Shown here: in pieces, positions 35,744 to 43,577 of the stretch | How the letters are laid out: the number at the start of each line of letters is the position of its first letter | Numbering within the stretch: the stretch's first letter is position 1 | Source: Ottowia flava | GTDB lineage: Bacteria; Pseudomonadota; Gammaproteobacteria; Burkholderiales; Burkholderiaceae_C | Reading direction: 5' to 3' | DNA length: 64,000 bases | Assembly: GCF_042680565.1 (NCBI RefSeq) | Contig: NZ_JBHUEJ010000002.1 | Coordinates: 1-64,000 of the forward strand | The notes under the pieces: generated by a model | Told to the model about the DNA's origin: nothing | Databases searched by the model: none | What the model saw: the letters and a program-made list of their open reading frames with translations, nothing else | Translations under genes and position numbers: made by a program

Positions 35744-37300
35744 ATGGCCGCTCCTCAGGCTCCGATGGCCCATCCGCCGCTGACGGGCAGCACGCGCGTG
35801 CTCGGTACGTTGGCGCTGTCGGCGGCCACGTTCATGAACGTGCTGGATTCGTCCATCGCCAACGTGTCGCTGCCCGCGATCTCGGGCGACCTGGGCGTCA
35901 GCACGGTGCAGGGCACCTGGGTCATCACCAGTTTTGCCGTGGCCAACGCGATCTCGGTGCCCCTCACGGGCTGGCTGACCCAGCGCCTGGGCCAGGTGCG
36001 GCTGTTCATCGGCAGCGTGCTGCTGTTCGTGCTGGCGTCCTGGCTGTGCGGGATGGCGCCCAACATGACCCTGCTGATCGCCTTCCGCGCGCTGCAGGGC
36101 TTTGTCGCCGGTCCGATGATTCCGCTGTCGCAGACGCTGCTGCTGTCGAGCTACCCGCCGGCCAAAGCCGGGCTGGCGATGGCGATGTGGTCGATCACCA
36201 CCCTGGTCGCGCCGATCATGGGGCCGCTACTGGGCGGCTGGATCACCGACAACATCAGCTGGCCCTGGATCTTCTACATCAACGTGCCGGTGGGCATCAT
36301 CGCCGCGGGCGCCACTTGGATGATCTACCGCGAACGCGAGACCGCCACGCGCAAGCTGCCGATCGACACCGTGGGCCTGGCACTGCTGGTGATCTGGGTC
36401 GGCTCGCTCCAGCTGATGCTGGACAAGGGCAAGGAGCTGGACTGGTTCCACTCGCCGCTGATCATCGGTTTCGCCGTGGTCGCCGTCGTCGGCTTGGCCT
36501 TTTTCCTGGTGTGGGAGCTGACCGACGAACACCCGGTGGTGGACCTGTCGCTCTTCAAACGGCGCAATTTCTGGGCGGGCTCGCTCGCCTTGTCGGTGGG
36601 CTACGGGCTGTTCTTTGGCAACGTGGTGCTGCTGCCGCTGTGGCTGCAGCAGTTCATGGGGTACACGGCGACGCAGGCGGGCATGGTGATGGCGCCGGTG
36701 GGCTTGCTGGCCATCGTGCTGTCGCCGATCATCGGCCTAACCATCAGCCGGGTCGACCCGCGCATCTACGCCAGCCTGTCGTTCGTTGTGTTTGCTCTGG
36801 TGCTGTGGATGCGCTCTCATTTCACGACCCAGACCGACTTCGCCACCATCATGGTGCCCACCATCATCCAGGGTATCGCCATGGCAGGCTTCTTTATCCC
36901 GCTGGTGACGATCACGCTGTCGGGGATTGAGCCCTCGCGCATCCCGGCGGCCTCAGGCTTGTCCAACTTCACCCGCATCACCGCCGGTGCCATGGGGACG
37001 TCGATCGCCACCACCGTGTGGGAAGACCGCGCCGCCATGCACCATGCACAGCTGGCGGAGGCCATCAACAACGGCAGCCCGGTGGCCGTGGAAACGCTGC
37101 GTCAGCTGGAAGCCGGTGGCATGAGCCACCAGCAGGCGCTGGGCGTCGTCAACAACCTGCTGACGCAGCAGGCCTTCATGCTGTCAACGCAGGAAGTGTT
37201 CTACGGCTCGGCCGTGCTGTTCCTCGGCCTGGTCGCCGTGGTGTGGCTGGCGGGTCGCCCCAAGGGCGGTGCCTCGGCCGATGCGGCAGGCGCGCACTGA
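35744..37300 (+). CDS. emrB: EmrB-like DHA2 MFS efflux transporter
   Basis: A 518-residue MFS protein with 14 predicted helices. FMNVLDSSIANVSLPAISGDLG, GTWVITSFAVANAISVPLTGWL and LFIGSVLLFVLASWLCGMA are the motif-1/motif-C region of DHA2/EmrB transporters. It exports lipophilic drugs or uncouplers with H+ antiport, using EmrA and the NodT channel encoded upstream. This is the last gene of the marR operon. Confidence 0.93.
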   Translation: MAAPQAPMAHPPLTGSTRVLGTLALSAATFMNVLDSSIANVSLPAISGDLGVSTVQGTWVITSFAVANAISVPLTGWLTQRLGQVRLFIGSVLLFVLASWLCGMAPNMTLLIAFRALQGFVAGPMIPLSQTLLLSSYPPAKAGLAMAMWSITTLVAPIMGPLLGGWITDNISWPWIFYINVPVGIIAAGATWMIYRERETATRKLPIDTVGLALLVIWVGSLQLMLDKGKELDWFHSPLIIGFAVVAVVGLAFFLVWELTDEHPVVDLSLFKRRNFWAGSLALSVGYGLFFGNVVLLPLWLQQFMGYTATQAGMVMAPVGLLAIVLSPIIGLTISRVDPRIYASLSFVVFALVLWMRSHFTTQTDFATIMVPTIIQGIAMAGFFIPLVTITLSGIEPSRIPAASGLSNFTRITAGAMGTSIATTVWEDRAAMHHAQLAEAINNGSPVAVETLRQLEAGGMSHQQALGVVNNLLTQQAFMLSTQEVFYGSAVLFLGLVAVVWLAGRPKGGASADAAGAH

Positions 37301-37319
37301 GGGGCTCGGCTGGTCGCCG

Positions 37320-37997
37320 TCAGCCTGCAGGCGGCCGCTTGGCCCGCGCCCGAGCGAGCGCGGCTTCGATGGTGGCGCGCTTGCGGTCGAGTTCGGCAGG
37401 GGTACCCTTGACCAGTTCGGGCAGACGGGCCAGCTTGTCCTTGGCCTTGGCTTCAAGTCTTTCTGACTGCTCACGCTCACTGCGCAAGCGGCGGCTGCTC
37501 GTCATTTCATAGCGACGGCGTGCGTCGTCGGCCTGGTCCTGGCGCCAGGCCTGCCAGCCGGTACGCTCGCCAGTGACGTTCTCCAGCGCGATGCAATCCA
37601 CGGGGCAGACCGGCAGGCACAACTCGCAGCCGGTGCATTGCGCCTCGATGACCGTGTGCATGCGCTTGTTGCCGCCAACGATGCAATCGACCGGGCAGGC
37701 CTTGATGCACAGCGTGCAACCGATACACCAGGCCTCGTCGATCCAGGCGACGTGTCGCGGCCCTTCGGCGCCGCATGCCGGGTCGATCGGGCGTTCTGGC
37801 TGCCCGGTGATTTCGGCTAGGCGCCGCACGCCTTCGGCGCCGCCAGGCGGGCATTGGTTGATGCCCGCGCCGCCCGAAGCGATGGCCTCGGCGTAGGCCG
37901 CGCAATCCGGGTAGCCGCAGCGCGTGCATTGCGTTTGCGGCAGCACGGCCAGTACGCGCTTTGCCAACGCGGGCATGTCATCGGGTGCGGAAGTCAT
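37320..37997 (-). CDS. rnfB: RnfB-like iron-sulfur electron-transport protein
   Basis: A 225-residue protein. The N-terminal 4Fe-4S cluster motif CTRCGYPDCAAYAEAIASGG is that of RnfB. Two ferredoxin motifs follow: CIGCTLCIKACPVDCIVGG and CTGCELCLPVCPVDCIALE. The C-terminal 60 residues are a charged coiled helix. The usual N-terminal membrane anchor of true RnfB is absent and no other rnf genes are near, so this is the stand-alone soluble form, often annotated RnfB in Comamonadaceae. It may pass electrons to unknown enzymes. Confidence 0.85.
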   Translation of the reverse strand: MTSAPDDMPALAKRVLAVLPQTQCTRCGYPDCAAYAEAIASGGAGINQCPPGGAEGVRRLAEITGQPERPIDPACGAEGPRHVAWIDEAWCIGCTLCIKACPVDCIVGGNKRMHTVIEAQCTGCELCLPVCPVDCIALENVTGERTGWQAWRQDQADDARRRYEMTSSRRLRSEREQSERLEAKAKDKLARLPELVKGTPAELDRKRATIEAALARARAKRPPAG

Positions 37998-38018
37998 CGG
38001 TACGCGCGAGGCAAAGGC

Positions 38019-38040
38019 AACGCCCGCTTGAGCGGGCGTT
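38019..38040 (-). terminator. Strong hairpin after phaZ (terminator-like)
   Basis: Perfect inverted repeat AACGCCCGCT-TG-AGCGGGCGTT just beyond the depolymerase stop. The minus-strand sequence after it is only moderately T-rich (GCCTTTGCC), so termination is likely but not certain. It lies between phaZ and the RnfB-like gene, both on the minus strand. Confidence 0.55.
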
Positions 38041-38096
38041 GATTGTCATGTTCGGCTTGGGTGCGCACCGGGCAGGCGTTCACCCAAGCGCCGCTG

Positions 38097-39737
38097 TCAG
38101 CGGGCGGTAGTGCGACTGCGCTTGGCGGCAGGCTTGGGGGCGGCCTTGGCCTCCACCTTGGCGGCGGGGCGTGCGGCGCGGGTATCGCGGGTCGCGCGTG
38201 CCAACTGGCGGGTGGCGTTGGCGGTCACCGTGGCCTTCGGCGCGGCGCGGCGGGGACGCGCCGCGCGAGGCGCGGGGGGCACCAGGTCGATGTCGACCAC
38301 CACCGGTGCCAGCAACGGAGCTGCCAGCACCAGCGCATCTGCCGATTCGGCTTCCGGCGGTCCTTCCACCGGATCGACGTGCAAGTGGCGGTCATCCGAT
38401 TCGCGCTCGGCCACCACTGCGCGCTGCGCAGCGACCCGCTCGGGCGTGGCAATGTCTTCTTCGGCGGCAGCGCGGGCGTGGAAGTCGGCGATGAAAGCCT
38501 TGATCTGTGGGTAGACCACGGTGCGCCAGCGCCGGCCGCTGAAGATGCCGTAGTGGCCTGCGCCCTTGACCTCGAGGTGATCACCCTCGCGGCGCTCGAT
38601 CTTCTTGCACAGGTTGTGCGCCGCGCGCGTCTGGCCAGCGCCGGAGATGTCGTCCAGTTCGCCTTCGACCGTCAGCAGGGCGGTCGTCGTGATGTCCTGC
38701 GGGCGCACGCGTTCGACCTCACCCGCAGGGGAGCGAACGTCCCAGGTGCCGTGCACAAGGTTGAAGTCCTGAAACACCGTCTTGATGGTCTCCAGGTAAT
38801 AGTCGGCGTCCATGTCGAGCACGGCGTTGTACTCATCGTAGAACTTGCGGTGCGTCTCGGCGCTCGACTGGTCGCCCTTGATCAGGTCGCGGAAGTAGTC
38901 GTAGTGGCTGCTGGTGTGGCGGTCGGGGTTCATCGCGATGAAGCCCGCGTGCTGCAGGAAGCCCGGGTAAACGCGGCGGCCGGCGCCGGGGTAGTTCGGC
39001 GGCACGCGGTAGATCACGTTGTTCTCGAACCATTCGAAGCTGCGCTGTACGGCCAGATCGTTCACCGCGGTGGGCGACTTGCGCGCGTCGATCGGGCCGC
39101 CCATCATGGTCATCGTGATCGGGGTTTTTTCGCCGCGCGAGGCCATCAGCGATACGGCGGCCAGCACCGGTACCGTGGGTTGGCACACGCTGATCACATG
39201 GCAGTTGCCGTATTTGCTCTGCAGGTGGCGGATGAATTCCTGCACGTAGTTCACGTAGTCGTCCAGGTGGAATTCCCCTTCGGACATCGGCACCATGCAG
39301 GCGTTCTTCCAGTCGGTGATGTAGACCTTGTGGCCTTCCAGCATGGTGCGCACGGTGTCGCGCAGCAGCGTGGCGTAGTGGCCCGACAAGGGCGCCACCA
39401 CCAGCACGGGCGGCTGGCCCTTGAGCTTTTCCAGCGTCGGCGGATCGTCCGAAAAGCGCTTGAAGCGGCGCAGTTCGCAGAACGGCTTGTCGATCTCGAC
39501 GCGCTCGTCAATGGCGACTTCCACACCATCGACCGGAACCTTGCGAATGCCGAACTCGGGCTTTTCGTAGTCCTTGGCCAGCCGGTAAAACAGCGAATAG
39601 GCTGCCGATATGCGCTGGGCCAGAGGCGTCTGGCCGACCATGGAGTGCGAGTTGCCGAACAGCTTGGAGGCGGCTTCCGCCATTCCCGCGAACGGCTCGA
39701 GCAGCGAGCGTTGCGCTTCGTAGATTTGATAGAGCAT
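38097..39737 (-). CDS. phaZ: Intracellular poly(3-hydroxybutyrate) depolymerase with basic C-terminal extension
   Basis: A 546-residue protein. Residues 1-425 are a full PhaZ1-type intracellular depolymerase, starting MLYQIYEAQRSLLEPFAGMA. Its nucleophile is Cys185 (VISVCQPTVP), with Asp362 (VEGELDD) and His395 (GAGHYGIF) completing the triad, as in Cupriavidus PhaZ1 (Cys183). Residues 430-546 are a Glu/Ala, then Ala/Lys/Arg-rich tail ending AKRSRTTAR that resembles histone H1-like tails. PhaZ1 is normally near 420 residues, so the tail is an addition, perhaps for granule or nucleoid binding. The ATG at 39737 was chosen because it begins the conserved domain. Confidence 0.9.
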   Translation of the reverse strand: MLYQIYEAQRSLLEPFAGMAEAASKLFGNSHSMVGQTPLAQRISAAYSLFYRLAKDYEKPEFGIRKVPVDGVEVAIDERVEIDKPFCELRRFKRFSDDPPTLEKLKGQPPVLVVAPLSGHYATLLRDTVRTMLEGHKVYITDWKNACMVPMSEGEFHLDDYVNYVQEFIRHLQSKYGNCHVISVCQPTVPVLAAVSLMASRGEKTPITMTMMGGPIDARKSPTAVNDLAVQRSFEWFENNVIYRVPPNYPGAGRRVYPGFLQHAGFIAMNPDRHTSSHYDYFRDLIKGDQSSAETHRKFYDEYNAVLDMDADYYLETIKTVFQDFNLVHGTWDVRSPAGEVERVRPQDITTTALLTVEGELDDISGAGQTRAAHNLCKKIERREGDHLEVKGAGHYGIFSGRRWRTVVYPQIKAFIADFHARAAAEEDIATPERVAAQRAVVAERESDDRHLHVDPVEGPPEAESADALVLAAPLLAPVVVDIDLVPPAPRAARPRRAAPKATVTANATRQLARATRDTRAARPAAKVEAKAAPKPAAKRSRTTAR

Positions 39738-39762
39738 GGGCAATTGAGAAAACGCAAGGCAA

Positions 39763-39780
39763 TTTGTTGCAACGCAATAT
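39763..39780 (-). promoter_or_regulatory. Putative PhaR-type site upstream of phaZ
   Basis: On the minus strand ATATTGCGTTGCAACAAA contains the palindrome GTTGCAAC within a TTGC-rich context. It resembles the TGC-rich sites that PhaR repressors use at phasin and PHA genes. It lies 26-43 nt upstream of the phaZ start. This is resemblance only. Confidence 0.4.
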
Positions 39781-39978
39781 AGCTCAGCTTCGGTAGAAAT
39801 GCAGTTGGTTGTAACCACTAATTGCGCGTAGGAGCGATCGCGCACAGATGGAGTGAAAAGTTCACAGGTTCGGGGGACAAAGGCTCGCGAACGCGTGGCT
39901 TTCTGGGCACAGGACAGCGGTTGTCTGGCCGCGGTCGGCACGCGTTGCCTCACGCCCTCACGGGTATCATGCCCGCCC

Positions 39979-40782
39979 ATGACCTCCGGCTTCTCGCTGT
40001 ACGACTGGCTGATGGGCCTCGGGCGCGGGCTGTTGCGCTGGGTGCTGGGCTGGTGGATCGTGGTGTTCATCGGCGCGCAACTGGCGGTGCTGGCGTTTTC
40101 GCCGTCCAGCTACCGGCGCGAGTCGCGCGGCGTGGTGATGCGCCAGCTTTACTACGCAGCCGGACCGGGTTTGCCCGGTTTCACCACGCTGATGGCGCTG
40201 TTCAACGTGGTGCTGATCCGCATTCTGGTCGTCACGGCGTTTGCCTACGGCCTCACGCAGTACGCGCTGGATGCCGTGGTGCGCGTGCTGATTCTCGAGC
40301 TGATCCCGCTGATCGCCGCGCTGTTCGTGGCCGTCGAATACACCATTCCCGGCGGCTCCGAGCTGTACAAGCTGCGCCGCAGCGGCGAGCTGGAGGCCAT
40401 GCGCACGCGGGGCATCGACCCGCTCAGCCGCGAAGTGCTGCCGCGCGTGCTGGCGGGCATCTTCGCGGTGCTGCTGCTGGCGCTGCTCAGCTGCCTGCTG
40501 TCGCTGCTGCTGGCCTACGTGGCGGTGCATGGCTTCACCAGCGCAGGCGTGGCTTCCTACAACCACGCGGTGGGCAACATCTTCAACCCGGTGGTGTCGA
40601 TGATCTTTACGATGAAGACGCTGGCTTTCGCCGTGGCCGTGTCTCTGCTGCCGGTCGCCAACGCCCTGCGCGACATGCCGCGCCGCCCGTCCCGCACCAG
40701 CGTGGAGCTGCAGGGCCTGGTGCAGATGTTCGTGCTGATGCTGGTGATCGAGATCGCCTCGCTCGTGGGCAACTACTATTGA
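39979..40782 (+). CDS. mlaE: MlaE-like ABC transporter permease
   Basis: A 267-residue protein of the MlaE permease family, with about six membrane segments. Recognisable parts are the FTTLMALFNVVLIRILVVTAF helix, the coupling region ELEAMRTRGIDPLSREVLPRVLAG and MIFTMKTLAFAVAVSLLPVANA. Such permeases move phospholipids between membranes together with an ATPase and an MCE protein. The MCE gene follows after 7 nt, but no ATPase gene is present. Confidence 0.88.
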   Translation: MTSGFSLYDWLMGLGRGLLRWVLGWWIVVFIGAQLAVLAFSPSSYRRESRGVVMRQLYYAAGPGLPGFTTLMALFNVVLIRILVVTAFAYGLTQYALDAVVRVLILELIPLIAALFVAVEYTIPGGSELYKLRRSGELEAMRTRGIDPLSREVLPRVLAGIFAVLLLALLSCLLSLLLAYVAVHGFTSAGVASYNHAVGNIFNPVVSMIFTMKTLAFAVAVSLLPVANALRDMPRRPSRTSVELQGLVQMFVLMLVIEIASLVGNYY

Positions 40783-40789
40783 GCGCGCG

Positions 40790-41884
40790 ATGATCGATAC
40801 CCCCCGACCCCCGCCACCGGACGAGCCCGCCAATCCGCCCAGCCTGCCTGAGCCGAAGGCGCCGCGCCTGTCCGCCGCCGCTGAGGAACTGGCCCACGCC
40901 GCCCCGGTGCCGCCGGCCAGCCGCTGGTCGGTGCGCCGGCTGGAAGTGCGCGCTGGCCTGCTGCTGCTTTTGATGGTGCTGCTGGTGGCCGGCTCGGTGT
41001 TCTACCTGCTCTGGGTGCGCGGCGCGTTCGAGGCCACCCAGAAGCTGTACCTGACCACCGACGATTCGGAGGGCGTGGTCGTCGGCATGGACATGACGTT
41101 CTCGGGCTTCCCGGTCGGGCGCGTCAGCCGGATAGAGCTGGCCGACCAGGGCCAGGTACGCATCCACGTGGAAGTGCCGGTCAAGTCGGCGCACTGGTTG
41201 CGCGTTTCCAGTGTCTACACGCTCGAAAAAGGCATCGTCGGTGCGGCGCGGCTGCGCGCCTTTACCGGCATCCTGGACGACCCGCCCCTGCCCGTGGACG
41301 CCGAGCGCGTGGTGCTGCGCGGCGACGTGTCGGCCGAAATCCCCAAGATGGTGGCCGATGCGCGCGATGTGCTGCAGAACGTCAACCAGCTCACCTCGGC
41401 CGAATCGGCGCTGTACGGCTCGCTCAACGAGTTGCGCACCTTCACCCAGCGCCTGAACAGCAACAAGGGCGGACTGGTTGCTGCCATGACCGGCAACGAG
41501 GCCGACGCGAAGCAGGTCGCCGAGCTGCTGTCGCGCACCAACCAGCTGGTCAAGAACCTCGACGGCGTGGCCGTTCGCGTCGATGGCGTGGTGCGCAAGG
41601 CCGACCAGCAGGTGCTGGGCAAGGACGGGCTGGTCACCGACGCGCAGGTCGCCGTGCGCGAATTGAACAAGCTGCTGCAGGACGCGCGCCAGACCGTGGT
41701 CAAGGTCGACGCGGTGCTCAAGGAAGTGCAGGGCGTGGCCGGCAACGCGCGGGAGGCCACCGACAACCTGGGCGACTTGCGCAGCGATGTCGAAGCCAGC
41801 CTGCGCAAGATCGACGCGCTGATCACCGACCTGAACCGCAAATGGCCGTTTGCGCCCAAGGACAAGGAGGTGAAGCTGCCATGA
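40790..41884 (+). CDS. mlaD: MlaD-like MCE-family lipid-transport protein
   Basis: A 364-residue protein. A Pro-rich cytoplasmic N-terminus, one membrane helix (about 56-80), then a periplasmic MCE domain (ATQKLYLTTDDSEGVVVGMDMTFSGFPVG, near 90) and a long helical C-terminus with heptad-like Lys/Gln/Val spacing. MCE proteins form hexamers that carry lipids across the periplasm. The stop overlaps the next gene (ATGA). Confidence 0.9.
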   Translation: MIDTPRPPPPDEPANPPSLPEPKAPRLSAAAEELAHAAPVPPASRWSVRRLEVRAGLLLLLMVLLVAGSVFYLLWVRGAFEATQKLYLTTDDSEGVVVGMDMTFSGFPVGRVSRIELADQGQVRIHVEVPVKSAHWLRVSSVYTLEKGIVGAARLRAFTGILDDPPLPVDAERVVLRGDVSAEIPKMVADARDVLQNVNQLTSAESALYGSLNELRTFTQRLNSNKGGLVAAMTGNEADAKQVAELLSRTNQLVKNLDGVAVRVDGVVRKADQQVLGKDGLVTDAQVAVRELNKLLQDARQTVVKVDAVLKEVQGVAGNAREATDNLGDLRSDVEASLRKIDALITDLNRKWPFAPKDKEVKLP

Positions 41885-42573
41885 GCCGCAATGCCGCTTC
41901 GCTGGTACCGCCGACGCGGTGGTCGATTGCTATGGTTATCGCAGCTGCCTGCGCAGTTGCAGCCTGCGCCAGCGGCCCGAAAGTGCCTGACTGGAAGGTC
42001 AACTCCATCGGCCATGTCGAACGCTTCACCGAAGCCTATCTGAAGGGCGACGCGCGCGTCGAGGCGCGTGAATTCGAGCTGGCGCGCAGCGAGACCGCGC
42101 GCACGGGTCGGCCGGAGCTGGTGGCGCGCATCGAGTTGAACCGCTGCGCCGCGCACGTGGCCAGCCTGGACTTCGACCCTTGCTCCGGCTTCGAGCCGCT
42201 GCGTGCCGACGCGGCTGCGCCGGAACTGGCCTACGCCGCCTACCTGGACGGCCAGCCGCTCAGCGCCGCACAGGTCGCGCTGCTGCCCGAACAGCACCGC
42301 GGGGTGGCCGGCGCGAATACAGCCGCGCTTCCGCCTGAGGACGACCCGTTCGGCCGCTTGATTGCCGCCGGCGTGCTGATGCGCCGCAGCCAGGCCACGC
42401 CCGACGTGGTGGCCGCGGCGGTCGACACCGCATCGGCGCAGGGCTGGCGCCGTCCATTGCTGGCTTGGCTGGGGGTGCAGGCGCGTCTGGCCGAGGCGCG
42501 CGGCGACCTCCAGGAGGCCGAGCGCGTCAAGCGCCGCATGGATCTGGTGCAGCCGCCAGCGCCGAAGCGCTGA
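41881..42573 (+). CDS. Predicted lipoprotein linked to the Mla-like cluster
   Basis: A 230-residue protein with a lipoprotein-type signal (IAAACAVAACASG), the rest predicted periplasmic. It has Ala/Arg-rich helices and Cys residues (NRCAAHVASLDFDPCSGFEPL) but no known domain. It is translationally coupled to the MCE gene (ATGA), so it is likely an auxiliary lipid-transport lipoprotein. Notably, a hairpin repeat copy (41929-41965) encodes most of the signal peptide core, including the lipobox region. Confidence 0.75.
   Translation: MSRNAASLVPPTRWSIAMVIAAACAVAACASGPKVPDWKVNSIGHVERFTEAYLKGDARVEAREFELARSETARTGRPELVARIELNRCAAHVASLDFDPCSGFEPLRADAAAPELAYAAYLDGQPLSAAQVALLPEQHRGVAGANTAALPPEDDPFGRLIAAGVLMRRSQATPDVVAAAVDTASAQGWRRPLLAWLGVQARLAEARGDLQEAERVKRRMDLVQPPAPKR
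41929..41965 (-). repeat. GCTAT-hairpin repeat, copy 11 (inside the lipoprotein signal peptide)
   Basis: GCTATGG..TTATCGCAGC, then TGCCTGCGCAGTTGC. It is read in frame as IAMVIAAACAVA, the hydrophobic core of the signal. Confidence 0.7.
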
Positions 42574-42578
42574 ATTTT

Positions 42579-42621
42579 GCTATGGTTTGAGTAGCTTGCG
42601 GCGCAAGTGGCTGTAAGGCTA
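42579..42621 (-). repeat. GCTAT-hairpin repeat, copy 12
   Basis: GCTATGGTTTGAGTAGC, then TTGCGGCGCAAGTGGCTGTA and GGCT. It lies between the Mla-like lipoprotein gene and fpr, which converge. Confidence 0.7.
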
Positions 42622-42667
42622 CAAACCGTTTCTCTTAAAAAACAGGCTGCACGCACCAGCGCCCGGC

Positions 42668-43441
42668 TTACTGGTCGACGAAGGCGCGTTCGACCACATA
42701 GTCGCCCGGCGTCGTGGTGTTGCCTTCGTTGAAGCCGCGCTTTTCCAGCACTTCCTTGATCGACTTGAGCATCTGCGGGCTGCCGCACAGCATGACGCGG
42801 TCGGTCGTCGGGTTCAGTTCCGGCAGACCGAGGTCGCGCGCCATCTGGCCGTTTTCGATCAGGTCGGGAATGCGGCCCTGCGTCGGAAACTGCTGGCGCG
42901 TCACCGTGGGGTAGTACTTCAGCTGCTGCCTGACCATCTCGCCCAGGAATTCGTGCTCGGGCAATTCCTGCGTGATGTAGTCGCGGTAGGCCAGCTCGCT
43001 CACCAGGCGGCAGCCGTGCACCAGGATCACTTCCTCGAATTTCTCGTAGGTGTCCGGGTCGCGGATGATGCTCATGAAAGGCGCCAGACCCGTGCCGGTG
43101 CCGAACATGTACAGGCGCTTGCCTGGCAGCAGGTAGTCGATCAGCAGTGTGCCCGTCGGCTTGTGGCCCACGATCACCTTGTCGCCCGGCTGGATGCTCT
43201 GCAGGCGGCTGGTCAGCGGGCCATCGGGCACCTTGATGCTGAGGAATTCCAGCGTTTCTTCGTAGTTGGCGCTGGCAATGGAGTACGCCCGCAGCAGCGG
43301 CTTGCCGTCCACCCGCAGGCCGATCATGGTGAAGTGGCCGTTCGAAAAGCGCAGGCTGGTGCTGCGTGTCGTCGTGAACGAGAACAGGCGGTCGGTCCAG
43401 TGGTGGACGGTGAGGACTTCTTCTTCGTCGAAAGCGGCCAT
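42668..43441 (-). CDS. fpr: Ferredoxin-NADP+ reductase
   Basis: A 257-residue FAD enzyme of the bacterial plant-type FNR family. FAD-binding RAYSIASANYEETLEF (near 50-66), NADP-binding GTGTGLAPFMSIIRDP (near 115), VILVHGCRLVSELAYRD, and the C-terminal VMLCGSPQMLKSIKEVLEKRG are all present. It exchanges electrons between NADP(H) and ferredoxin or flavodoxin, as in oxidative stress or biosynthetic reductions. The C-terminus ends FVDQ, close to the short subclass I type. Confidence 0.92.
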   Translation of the reverse strand: MAAFDEEEVLTVHHWTDRLFSFTTTRSTSLRFSNGHFTMIGLRVDGKPLLRAYSIASANYEETLEFLSIKVPDGPLTSRLQSIQPGDKVIVGHKPTGTLLIDYLLPGKRLYMFGTGTGLAPFMSIIRDPDTYEKFEEVILVHGCRLVSELAYRDYITQELPEHEFLGEMVRQQLKYYPTVTRQQFPTQGRIPDLIENGQMARDLGLPELNPTTDRVMLCGSPQMLKSIKEVLEKRGFNEGNTTTPGDYVVERAFVDQ

Positions 43442-43577
43442 GGTCGTTGCATGCCCGCGCGGCGGCGGGCGGGTTCATCCAGGGGGAAACAGCTATTGTC
43501 GCACTGCAACATAGATGCTTGCGCTCTATGCATATGCGCTGTCGCGATAAGCGGCGTCGCGCCGCCGGGGCAGCGGT

